The position numbers were made by a program, and so were the translations under genes. A DNA stretch of 18,619 nt from Candidatus Latescibacterota bacterium (lineage in GTDB: Bacteria; Latescibacterota; UBA2968): the NCBI GenBank assembly GCA_018650745.1, contig JABIFK010000919.1:1-18619 (forward strand), read 5' to 3'. The notes below the pieces were generated by a model. The model was not told where the DNA came from, did not search any database, and saw nothing but the letters and a program-made list of their open reading frames with translations. This document shows, piece after piece, positions 9,268-15,336 of the stretch; the first letter of the stretch is position 1, and each line of letters starts with the position of its first letter.

Positions 9268-9795
9268 TTAACCTTCTTCACTTTTCTTATCTGCAACAGC
9301 TTGCAACGTACCAACCAACTTTTGAATAATCCCATTGAGTGTGTAAACCAAACCACTGATAGGGCTTTGCATCGCAGAGACCATTTGGCCAAGTAGCACC
9401 TCGCGAGGTGGCAGTTTGGCTAATGCCTCAAGCTGAGCATCAACATACACATCGCCTTCAATGTAACCTGCTTTAATGACAGGCTTTCCATCACTCTCTT
9501 CGGCAAATTCGGTCAAAACGCGTGCTGGTGCCACAGGATCTGCTTCAGAGCAAACCAAACCAGTGGGCCCAGCAAACAAATCATCTAGACCACCGACACC
9601 GGCCTCTTTGACAGCCAACTTGGCTAGACGATTCTTAACCACCAAAAAAGAGATATCTTCTTCACGCAACTTTTTGCGCAACTCAGTAAAGGTGGGCACA
9701 TCAAGACCGGTAAAATCAGCCAAATAAACCCCTTTGGATTGCTTAAGCAATTCTGTGAGGTTTTCGACTGTGGCCACCTTCTCAGCAGTAGGCAT
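9268..9795 (-). CDS. rplJ: 50S ribosomal protein L10
   Basis: L10 anchors the L7/L12 dimers to 23S rRNA at the stalk base. The 175-residue product has the L10 signature: VENLTELLKQSKGVYLADFTGL near the N-terminus, FLVVKNRLAKLAV at about 50-62, DDLFAGPTGLVCSEADPVAPARVL, and an alpha-helical C-terminal tail that would bind L12. The ATG at 9793-9795 is preceded by AAGGG at a spacing of about 8 nt. Only 26 nt separate it from rplA upstream. In many bacteria a structured leader here binds L10-L12 and represses rplJL translation; that space is missing, so such control would have to use coding-region RNA or be absent (inference). Confidence 0.97.
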   Translation of the reverse strand: MPTAEKVATVENLTELLKQSKGVYLADFTGLDVPTFTELRKKLREEDISFLVVKNRLAKLAVKEAGVGGLDDLFAGPTGLVCSEADPVAPARVLTEFAEESDGKPVIKAGYIEGDVYVDAQLEALAKLPPREVLLGQMVSAMQSPISGLVYTLNGIIQKLVGTLQAVADKKSEEG

Positions 9796-9821
9796 CTAAA
9801 ATTCCCTTCCTACACAAAAGA

Positions 9822-10520
9822 TCAATTGGCAAATGTCGCCCGATCCAAACGAATGCCCGGCCCCATCGCAGTTGATAAGGTAATCGAGCGCAAATATTGG
9901 CCTTTGGCAGCAGATGGTCGAGCCCGCACAATGGCATCAATAATGGCCTGTGCGTTGCCAACGAGATGCTCTGCATCAAATGATGCTTTGCCAATAGGAG
10001 AATGAATATTGGATGTTTTGTCTACACGAAATTCTACACGCCCCGCTTTGGCTTCATCAACGGCACGCGCGACATCGGGCGTTACGGTACCACTTTTGGG
10101 GTTCGGCATAAGACCACGAGGCCCTAGAACCCGTCCTAAGCGACCGACCTGACCCATCATATCCGGTGTCGCAATTGCGACATCAAAGTCAGTCCAACCA
10201 CCGTTGACTTTTTCAACCAAGTCTTCTGCGCCAACAACATCCGCACCAGCTGCTTTTGCTGCTGCCGCAGGGTCACCTTTGGCAAAAACAGCAATTCGAA
10301 CAGACTTGCCCAAGCCGTGAGGCAAAGCGACAGTACCTCGCACTTGCTGGTCGGCATGACGTGGATCGACACCCAAACGAAAAGATAACTCAACAGTTTC
10401 GTCGAATTTTCGTAAAGGCATTTGTTTGAGAATGTCTACAGCATCTGCCAATTGATAACTGCTTTGGCGGTCAAATAATGCAGTAGATTGCTGATAAACT
10501 TTTGATTTACCTCGTGCCAT
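9822..10520 (-). CDS. rplA: 50S ribosomal protein L1
   Basis: L1 forms the mobile L1 stalk beside the ribosomal E site and in many bacteria represses its own operon. The 232-residue product matches the usual bacterial length and has L1 landmarks: FDETVELSFRLGVDPRHADQQVRGTVALPHG, GADVVGAEDL, the GRVLGPRGLMPNPKSGTVT segment, and VEFRVDKTSNIHSPIGKASF. The ATG at 10518-10520 has GGAGGAG a few bases upstream. It follows rplK by 17 nt, the invariant L11-L1 pair. No separate L1-binding leader could be recognised; the 19-nt nusG-rplK gap is too small to hold one by itself. Confidence 0.97.
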   Translation of the reverse strand: MARGKSKVYQQSTALFDRQSSYQLADAVDILKQMPLRKFDETVELSFRLGVDPRHADQQVRGTVALPHGLGKSVRIAVFAKGDPAAAAKAAGADVVGAEDLVEKVNGGWTDFDVAIATPDMMGQVGRLGRVLGPRGLMPNPKSGTVTPDVARAVDEAKAGRVEFRVDKTSNIHSPIGKASFDAEHLVGNAQAIIDAIVRARPSAAKGQYLRSITLSTAMGPGIRLDRATFAN

Positions 10521-10537
10521 TGTTTCTCCTCCGTCAT

Positions 10538-10960
10538 TTATTCGACGGTCAAGCCCATGCTGCGAGCTGTGCCTGCAATCATGCGCATAGCAGACTCAAC
10601 ACTAGAAGCGTTCAAATCTACCATCTTTTGTTCGGCAATTTCCTTTAATTGATCTTCTGTCACCGTACCCACTTTAATCCGGTTTGACTCAGGCGATCCC
10701 TTAGGTACATTGGCAATGCGTTTGAGTAAAACAGCCGCTGGAGGACTTTTCAATTCAAACGAAAAGCTCCGATCGGCATACACTGTAATGACAGCAGGAA
10801 TGATTAAACCTTGCCTGTCTTGTGTTTGTGCATTAAAAGCTTTGCAAAATTCCATAATATTCAAACCGTGTTGGCCTAATGCGGGGCCAACAGGAGGGGT
10901 TGGTGTCGCTTTCCCTGCCGGAATTTGCAACTTAATCGTGGTGAGAACTTTTCGAGCCAT
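10538..10960 (-). CDS. rplK: 50S ribosomal protein L11
   Basis: L11 belongs to the GTPase-associated centre of the 50S subunit. The 140-residue protein has the classic N-terminal motif IPAGKATPTPPVGPALGQHGLNIMEFCKAFNAQT with the conserved prolines, and the C-terminal rRNA-binding domain (FELKSPPAAVLLKRIA, KIGTV-like KVGTVTEDQLKEIAEQK, DLNASSVESAMRMIAGTARSMG). Length and sequence are ordinary. The ATG at 10958-10960 is preceded by AAGAGGGACAG, a close Shine-Dalgarno. It begins 19 nt after the nusG stop codon, consistent with the standard secE-nusG-rplK-rplA cotranscription. Confidence 0.97.
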   Translation of the reverse strand: MARKVLTTIKLQIPAGKATPTPPVGPALGQHGLNIMEFCKAFNAQTQDRQGLIIPAVITVYADRSFSFELKSPPAAVLLKRIANVPKGSPESNRIKVGTVTEDQLKEIAEQKMVDLNASSVESAMRMIAGTARSMGLTVE

Positions 10961-10979
10961 CTGTCCCTCTTAACAATGT

Positions 10980-11519
10980 TTAGGCATCTACAGCTTCTTC
11001 AACCTGTAAGACGTCTAGTTCTACAGGTGTGTTGCGGCCAAAGATGCTTACCATCACTTTAATTTTGCTTTTTTCAGGGTTGACATCGTCAACCAGACCA
11101 ATAAAGTCACTAAAGGGACCGTCTATTACTTTTACACGATCGCCTACTTGATATGGAATATCTTCCGTTTCTTCAATTTGTCTGCGCTCAATCTGCCCCA
11201 AAATACGTTGTACTTCGTCATTGCGAAGCGGTTGGGGCTTTCGGCCAGGACCGACAAAGCTGGTCACACCAGGCACATTGGTTACAAAATGGAGTGACTC
11301 TTTGTCCATATCCATCTCAACCAATAGGTAACTGGGCAGAAACTTTTTCATTGAGGTCGTTTTGCGACCATCACGCATTTCTACTATTTCTTCTTGGGGT
11401 ACCACAACTTGCGCAATTCTATCGCCGACGTCTGAATGTGCTTGGGCATTTTCGATATAGCTTTTGACTTTATTTTCGTGCCCAGAATATGTGTGTACGA
11501 CATACCAACGTTGTGCCAT
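10980..11519 (-). CDS. nusG: Transcription termination/antitermination factor NusG
   Basis: NusG bridges the RNA polymerase clamp and links transcription to Rho or the ribosome. The 179-residue protein has the NGN domain (RWYVVHTYSGHENKVKSYIE, FLPSYLLVEMDMD, VTNVPGVTSFVG) over roughly residues 1-115, then the C-terminal KOW domain from about 124 (YQVGDRVKVIDGPFSDFIG and VSIFGRNTPVELDVLQVE). No extra domain is inserted between NGN and KOW. The ATG at 11517-11519 has GGAG seven bases upstream; a second ATG in that spacer is out of frame. It starts 13 nt after secE ends, the common order. Confidence 0.97.
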   Translation of the reverse strand: MAQRWYVVHTYSGHENKVKSYIENAQAHSDVGDRIAQVVVPQEEIVEMRDGRKTTSMKKFLPSYLLVEMDMDKESLHFVTNVPGVTSFVGPGRKPQPLRNDEVQRILGQIERRQIEETEDIPYQVGDRVKVIDGPFSDFIGLVDDVNPEKSKIKVMVSIFGRNTPVELDVLQVEEAVDA

Positions 11520-11532
11520 TGGGCATCTCCAG

Positions 11533-11718
11533 TTATATCAACACCAAGTCCATAATACCAGCGAGGATATAGTCAACAATAAAAATAAAAACGGCTAAAG
11601 CAAGCGACAGACCCAAGACTATCGTAGTTGAAGACTTAAGCTCTTCTTGGGTAGGCCAAGTCACTTTTCCCATCTCAACTTGGACTTCTTGAATAAACAG
11701 GGCAATTTTTCCAAACAT
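11533..11718 (-). CDS. secE: Preprotein translocase subunit SecE
   Basis: SecE clamps the SecY channel in the inner membrane. The 61-residue product is the short one-helix form used by most bacteria, not the three-helix enterobacterial form. An amphipathic region carries the SecE signature VEMGKVTWPTQEELKSST at about 14-31, followed by a single transmembrane segment at about 33-58. The ATG is at 11716-11718. No good Shine-Dalgarno precedes it; the upstream bases read GGTATCCTAATT. A perfect TATAAT only 14 nt upstream could give a very short leader. It lies between tRNA-Trp and nusG. Confidence 0.95.
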   Translation of the reverse strand: MFGKIALFIQEVQVEMGKVTWPTQEELKSSTTIVLGLSLALAVFIFIVDYILAGIMDLVLI

Positions 11719-11732
11719 AATTAGGATACCGT

Positions 11733-11761
11733 ATTATAAGGGGCCCGAGTGAAACCTACAA
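11733..11761 (-). promoter_or_regulatory. Possible sigma70-type promoter for secE-nusG
   Basis: On the minus strand a perfect -10 TATAAT (plus positions 11733-11738) lies 17 nt from TTGTAG (11756-11761), which shares only TTG with the -35 consensus. Initiation about 7 nt downstream would leave roughly 8 nt before the secE ATG, so the mRNA would be almost leaderless and lack a Shine-Dalgarno. That weakens the call but would fit the missing ribosome binding site. Confidence 0.35.
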
Positions 11762-11786
11762 AAGCAGATTCGGAATGATTAAAAAA

Positions 11787-11862
11787 TGGCAGGCCAGCCA
11801 GGACTTGAACCCGGAACCACCGGTTTTGGAGACCGATGCTCTACCAGTTGAGCTACTGACCC
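11787..11862 (-). tRNA. tRNA-Trp (CCA anticodon)
   Basis: The minus strand folds as a 76-nt cloverleaf. The acceptor stem GGGTCAG pairs with CTGGCCT, the D arm is GCTC..GAGC, the anticodon stem TCGGT/ACCGG encloses the loop CTCCAAA giving anticodon CCA, and the T arm CCGGG/CCTGG encloses TTCAAGT. The 3' CCA is encoded, with discriminator G. It lies 68 nt upstream of secE, where tRNA-Trp is common. Confidence 0.97.
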
Positions 11863-11893
11863 ACCCAAATAAAACTCAAAACAAGATAGAAAG

Positions 11894-11969
<76 letters not shown>

Positions 11970-11988
11970 CTTTTAGATAGACATTTTC

Positions 11989-12065
11989 TGGAGCGGGAAA
12001 CGGGACTCGAACCCGCGACCCTCAGCTTGGAAGGCTGACGCTCTAGCCAACTGAGCTATTCCCGC
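11989..12065 (-). tRNA. tRNA-Gly (TCC anticodon)
   Basis: A 77-nt cloverleaf on the minus strand: acceptor stem GCGGGAA/TTCCCGC, anticodon stem TCAGC/GCTGA with loop CTTCCAA giving anticodon TCC, T arm GCGGG/CCCGT with TTCGAGT, discriminator T and an encoded CCA. It is the first gene after the promoter at 12144-12172, and is followed by tRNA-Thr after 19 nt. Confidence 0.97.
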
Positions 12066-12076
12066 CCATAAAGCAA

Positions 12077-12104
12077 CAAAAAACAACCCTTTACTTTGAA
12101 AGGG
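12077..12104 (-). terminator. Terminator-like hairpin in the leader of tRNA-Gly (possible attenuator)
   Basis: On the minus strand CCCTTT and AAAGGG (plus 12087-12104) form a 6-bp stem with a 6-nt loop, followed at once by TTGTTTTTTG (six-T run at 12078-12083). It lies downstream of the promoter at 12144-12172 and 12 nt before tRNA-Gly, so it would attenuate the operon or end a short leader RNA. The stem is short and half A-U, so strength is uncertain. Confidence 0.45.
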
Positions 12105-12143
12105 CCTAGACATTTGTAAAAAAATTTCTTCCGAAGAATGTTT

Positions 12144-12172
12144 AATATATGTAAAAGGGAAAAATGCGTCAA
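12144..12172 (-). promoter_or_regulatory. Sigma70-type promoter for tRNA-Gly-Thr-Trp and probably secE-nusG and ribosomal genes
   Basis: On the minus strand TTGACG (plus 12167-12172, five of six consensus bases) and TATATT (12144-12149, five of six) are separated by exactly 17 nt. An A/T-rich stretch including seven A's lies just upstream, as in strong stable-RNA promoters. Predicted initiation near 12137 leaves a leader of about 70 nt before tRNA-Gly. Confidence 0.7.
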
Positions 12173-12203
12173 GATTTTTTTGTCGTAAGTATACAGTAGG
12201 TAA

Positions 12204-12231
12204 GGAGTTTTGATAAAAAACATCAAACTCC
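12204..12231 (-). terminator. Inverted repeat 26 nt downstream of tRNA-Tyr, possible transcript end
   Basis: GGAGTTTTGAT (12204-12214) and ATCAAACTCC (12222-12231) pair with one bulged base around a 7-nt A/T loop. On the minus strand it follows tRNA-Tyr and could end or protect that transcript, but the T-run is in the loop and not after the stem, so it is not a standard intrinsic terminator. On the plus strand the following bases are TATTATATT but no gene lies upstream. Confidence 0.4.
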
Positions 12232-12256
12232 TATTATATTAGGCGGGGTATCAAAA

Positions 12257-12342
12257 TGGTGGGGAGTGGCGGATTCGAACCACCGAAGGCATGAGCCAGT
12301 AGATTTACAGTCTACCCCATTTGGCCGCTTTGGTAACTCCCC
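12257..12342 (-). tRNA. tRNA-Tyr (GTA anticodon)
   Basis: An 86-nt class II tRNA on the minus strand with a long variable arm. The acceptor stem GGGGAGT pairs perfectly with ACTCCCC, the anticodon stem GTAGA/TCTAC encloses CTGTAAA giving anticodon GTA, the T arm GGTGG/CCGCC has TTCGAAT, and discriminator A is followed by an encoded CCA. It has its own promoter upstream and is separated from tRNA-Gly by 191 nt that contain a second promoter. Confidence 0.97.
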
Positions 12343-12364
12343 ACCCATTTTTGAACAGGCGTAG

Positions 12365-12393
12365 AAAATACACGAACAGCAGTGCTGAGTCAA
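12365..12393 (-). promoter_or_regulatory. Sigma70-type promoter for tRNA-Tyr
   Basis: On the minus strand TTGACT (plus 12388-12393, five of six consensus bases) and TATTTT (12365-12370, four of six) are 17 nt apart. Predicted initiation near 12358 gives a leader of about 16 nt before the mature tRNA-Tyr 5' end at 12342. Confidence 0.6.
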
Positions 12394-12448
12394 GTCTAAA
12401 ATGTCATAAAACGGCATCCAAATTCAAGAAAATAAAGCTATTTGCACA

Positions 12449-12477
12449 TTGACAAAGCCTACACCCTTTGCTATTTT
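12449..12477 (+). promoter_or_regulatory. Sigma70-type promoter for the isomerase/epimerase gene
   Basis: A perfect -35 TTGACA (12449-12454) lies 17 nt from TATTTT (12472-12477, four of six). Predicted initiation near 12484 gives a leader of about 45 nt containing the Shine-Dalgarno AAGGAG at 12513-12518. It diverges from the tRNA-Tyr promoter. Confidence 0.6.
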
Positions 12478-12528
12478 TGCGGCACTTCTTGCTTTTTAAA
12501 TAATCCATACCGAAGGAGTTTATATCCA

Positions 12529-13443
12529 ATGACAGAACCCATTCAGAATTATGCCCGTATTGGCATCGTACATTTTATGGCGTACAAAGCTTGTATTGGT
12601 GGTGAGGGCCCCATTGTCGAAACGCTTGAAAAAATTGCAGTAGACCCCTATTTCCAAGTCGTTGAAGTCACACACATGAAAGATGCAACCGTAAGGACAC
12701 AAGCCCGCGACTTACTCAAATCGGCCCATATGGACGTTGCATTCGGAGCTCAACCCATATTGTTGGTCAACCAATTGAATATCAACTCCCCAGACACGGA
12801 CCATCGTAATAAAGCCATTGATGCCCTCAAAACAGGTATTGACCAAGCTGAAGAATTAGGCGCACCAGGCTGTGCCTTACTCTCTGGCGCAGACCCAGGT
12901 GATGATGCACGCGAAGAGGGATTAAATCTTTTGATTGATTCTCTCAGCCAATTGTGTGACTATGCAGGAAACAAGAGCATGGACATTGTATTGGAAACAT
13001 TCGACCGCCTACCTTTTGGCAAAAACTGCATCATCGGCCCAAATGCATTAGCGGTTGAAGTATCCAATCGACTGCGTCGCCAATATCCTAACTTTGGCCT
13101 CATGCTCGACTTGAGCCATTTTCCGCTCCAAGGCGAAAGCACGGCCTATTCTCTGAATATTGCGCGGGATCATATTGTTCATATGCACATAGGTAACTGC
13201 GTAATGAGCAACCCTGACCATCCTGCCTACGGAGACAATCACCCCCGTTTTGGATGCGAAGACGGTGAAAACGATACACCAGAAGTAGTCGAATTTCTCA
13301 AAGAGTTGCTCAACATTGGTTATCTCGATCCAGAAAAACGCCCTATTCTAAGCTTTGAAGTCTCACCTATGCCGGGTGAATCAACTGAAGTAATCGTTGC
13401 CAACGCCAAGCGCGTCCTCGACGAAGCCTGGGCTCAAGTATAA
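12529..13443 (+). CDS. Sugar phosphate isomerase/epimerase-like TIM-barrel protein
   Basis: The 304-residue product resembles the xylose isomerase-like TIM-barrel (AP_endonuc_2) superfamily, whose members are metal-dependent isomerases, epimerases or dehydratases acting on sugars and polyols. Candidate metal ligands sit at the ends of predicted strands: E156 in IVLETFDR, D194 and H197 in LMLDLSH, H218 and H220 in HMHIGNC, and E277 in SFEVSP. A glycine-rich AKACIGG-like start and the G-D-N-H-P-R segment near 235-240 look like substrate-site loops. The start is the ATG at 12529, with AAGGAG 10 nt upstream; an in-frame extension to 12442 would overlap the -35 box and lacks any family-like sequence. 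There is no signal peptide. It stands alone between its own promoter and a strong terminator. The substrate cannot be told from sequence. Confidence 0.8.
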   Translation: MTEPIQNYARIGIVHFMAYKACIGGEGPIVETLEKIAVDPYFQVVEVTHMKDATVRTQARDLLKSAHMDVAFGAQPILLVNQLNINSPDTDHRNKAIDALKTGIDQAEELGAPGCALLSGADPGDDAREEGLNLLIDSLSQLCDYAGNKSMDIVLETFDRLPFGKNCIIGPNALAVEVSNRLRRQYPNFGLMLDLSHFPLQGESTAYSLNIARDHIVHMHIGNCVMSNPDHPAYGDNHPRFGCEDGENDTPEVVEFLKELLNIGYLDPEKRPILSFEVSPMPGESTEVIVANAKRVLDEAWAQV

Positions 13444-13464
13444 TTATTGTAGCATGACATCATT

Positions 13465-13508
13465 AAAAGCCGGAGTTTTCTCAAGGGAAAAGTCCGGCTT
13501 TTTTTTAA
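13465..13508 (+). terminator. Strong intrinsic terminator after the isomerase/epimerase gene
   Basis: A 16-bp stem (13465-13480 with 13487-13502, one mismatched pair) containing the core GCCGGA/TCCGGC encloses the 6-nt loop TCAAGG, and the 3' arm runs into eight T's (13499-13506). It starts 22 nt after the isomerase stop. Its T-run directly adjoins the Shine-Dalgarno of the histidine kinase gene. Confidence 0.92.
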
Positions 13509-13518
13509 GGACAAATTA

Positions 13519-15243
13519 ATGATCCGTGACAAACGCAAATTACAAGTTTGCACTTCAGGTGTTTTGACCCTCTTAATGATTATTATGGGGGTGGTTTGGG
13601 CAACACATGCTCTCACTCGCTATCGCACAACACTCGAAGGGCAAATGGCCGAAAACAACGAGATTGTCAAAGCCAATTTAAGTATCATCATAGATCAAGT
13701 GACCAAACAATATGTCGAAAAAGCCCAAGTTATTGGGCAAATACAAAACGTATTGGAAGCACTCGAGGCCAAAGGATGGAAAGGTTTTGCTTGTGTCTTA
13801 GATGAACAAGGCCACGTATTAGCTCACCCCAACAGAAAAATGGTAGGTATGCGTACGCCAGTAGAAACTTACGAACCACAAAACTTACTTGGGCAAATCC
13901 CCCCTCCCGTCACACAATTGCCCGAAGCGAATCAAAAAACCTCGTCTATTTATCGCACCCAAGCAGACATCATCGCAATAGACTGGCTACCCGACCTGAT
14001 GACCTACCTTTGTGTGCATAAATCTCACCGGCCCATCGCCCACCAGCTCAATGCACTGCGCGAACGCCTAATTGGTGTGGGCTTGCTCATTATCGCACTG
14101 GCCAGTACGGGATCATGGTTTTTTGTGGGAGGGTTGGTGGATCGATACGAAAATCACCTCACCCAATCAGAATATAGGAACAGAACACTTGTCCAAAACA
14201 GTGCCCCAATCGTAATCACAACCCCTGAAGGCACAATTCTCGATATCAACCCAGCAGGTGAGCAACTCTTTGACTCCACGAATAAAGAGCTGCTGAGTAC
14301 TGCTCTTGGCAATTTGTTACCCAATCATTATCAGTCAGAATTTCAAGCTCTGCTCAGCGTCCCTCAAAACAACACCACAGAGTACAATGATCTGGATATT
14401 ATCACCAGCCGCAAACACCCAAAGCCTGTTGATATCCGAGCCTGCCGCATAGAATATGGAAATCAGGATGCCATCTACTTCCTCATTCGTGATGTAACCG
14501 AAAATAGGCGTGCGAGAGAAGAAATATTAGCAGCAAATAAACGACTCAAAGAGCTCGACCAGCTCAAAACAGATTTTATCAATACGGTTTCTCATGAATT
14601 GCGAACCCCCCTCACATCGATGCGATGGTCCACTGAATCACTGTCACAGCTGGTCAACCAAGACGATGAAACAGTAGGAAAGTTGTTGCGGATTATCAGA
14701 GATGACAATCACCGCTTAGCAAACATGATAGAAGAATTACTGGGATTTGCTCGTATCGATGCCGGCGAACTGAAATTGAAGCCTACAGAGATCGATCTTG
14801 CTCAGACGGTAAAAAAAGCGAGAGAAGAGATATTGCCACTTGCTATCAAGAAGGAGATAGACCTTAAGGAAGCCGAAGGCATTGAAACACTGATCGTTCA
14901 AGCAGATCCAGAGCAAATGCACAGAGTCTTAATCAACATTCTGGATAATGCCATCAAGTACACGCCCGCAAACGGCTTGATAACCGTTTCATTATCACAA
15001 ACCGAACAACAAGCCATTTTGCGGGTCACGGACACGGGTATTGGTATTTCGGATCAAGGCCAAGCCCTTATTTTTGAGAAATTCTATCGCACGGATCAAG
15101 CAGAAGTCCAAAAAGAGCGTGGAACGGGCCTTGGATTGGCTATTGTAAAAGGCATAACGGAATCACATGGAGGCACAATTGCCGTAGACAGCCAAGTCGG
15201 GCGAGGTACAACGTTCCAAATATCCTTACCACGCGATACTTAA
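13519..15243 (+). CDS. Membrane-bound sensor histidine kinase (Cache-like sensor, PAS, HisKA, HATPase_c)
   Basis: A 574-residue two-component sensor kinase that would autophosphorylate on His359 and pass the phosphate to a response regulator. Transmembrane helices at about 12-32 and 184-206 bracket a periplasmic domain; its GFACVLDEQGHVLAHPN stretch (89-105) resembles a Cache sensor fold. A PAS domain follows at about 217-330, a linking helix at 331-350, HisKA with FINTVSHELRTPLTSMRW (353-370), and HATPase_c with N box LINILDNAIKYTP (471-483), G1 DTGIGI (505-510), F box FEKFYR (519-524) and G2 GTGLGLAIV (535-543). All catalytic boxes are intact. The ATG has AAGG eight bases upstream. There is no response regulator next to it, so it is an orphan within this window. 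A strong terminator sits just upstream, so its own promoter is unclear. The ligand is unknown. Confidence 0.92.
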   Translation: MIRDKRKLQVCTSGVLTLLMIIMGVVWATHALTRYRTTLEGQMAENNEIVKANLSIIIDQVTKQYVEKAQVIGQIQNVLEALEAKGWKGFACVLDEQGHVLAHPNRKMVGMRTPVETYEPQNLLGQIPPPVTQLPEANQKTSSIYRTQADIIAIDWLPDLMTYLCVHKSHRPIAHQLNALRERLIGVGLLIIALASTGSWFFVGGLVDRYENHLTQSEYRNRTLVQNSAPIVITTPEGTILDINPAGEQLFDSTNKELLSTALGNLLPNHYQSEFQALLSVPQNNTTEYNDLDIITSRKHPKPVDIRACRIEYGNQDAIYFLIRDVTENRRAREEILAANKRLKELDQLKTDFINTVSHELRTPLTSMRWSTESLSQLVNQDDETVGKLLRIIRDDNHRLANMIEELLGFARIDAGELKLKPTEIDLAQTVKKAREEILPLAIKKEIDLKEAEGIETLIVQADPEQMHRVLINILDNAIKYTPANGLITVSLSQTEQQAILRVTDTGIGISDQGQALIFEKFYRTDQAEVQKERGTGLGLAIVKGITESHGGTIAVDSQVGRGTTFQISLPRDT

Positions 15244-15268
15244 ACCACAGATTAAAATACATGGAGAA

Positions 15269-15297
15269 AATTTAGTATATGCCGATAATTTAGTATA
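15269..15297 (+). repeat. Pair of 11-bp direct repeats upstream of the lipoprotein gene
   Basis: AATTTAGTATA occurs at 15269-15279 and again at 15287-15297, an 18-bp period, in the 93-nt gap between the kinase and the lipoprotein genes. Tandem sites like this often bind a regulator dimer. The second copy also supplies a TATAAA (15294-15299) that could serve as a -10 box, with only a poor -35 (TTTAGT at 15271-15276). Confidence 0.6.
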
Positions 15298-15336
15298 AAC
15301 AATGCAAGCCATTTTCTATTAATCGAGTGACCAATC

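Noticed and set aside
12126..12138. Small TTCTTCCGAAGAA hairpin with T-run as an independent terminator
   Set aside because: The stem is only 5 bp and would lie at the transcription start itself, so it is mentioned only with the leader finding.
12442..12528. 29-residue N-terminal extension of the isomerase/epimerase
   Set aside because: It would cover the promoter and has no family similarity; the ATG at 12529 has AAGGAG upstream.
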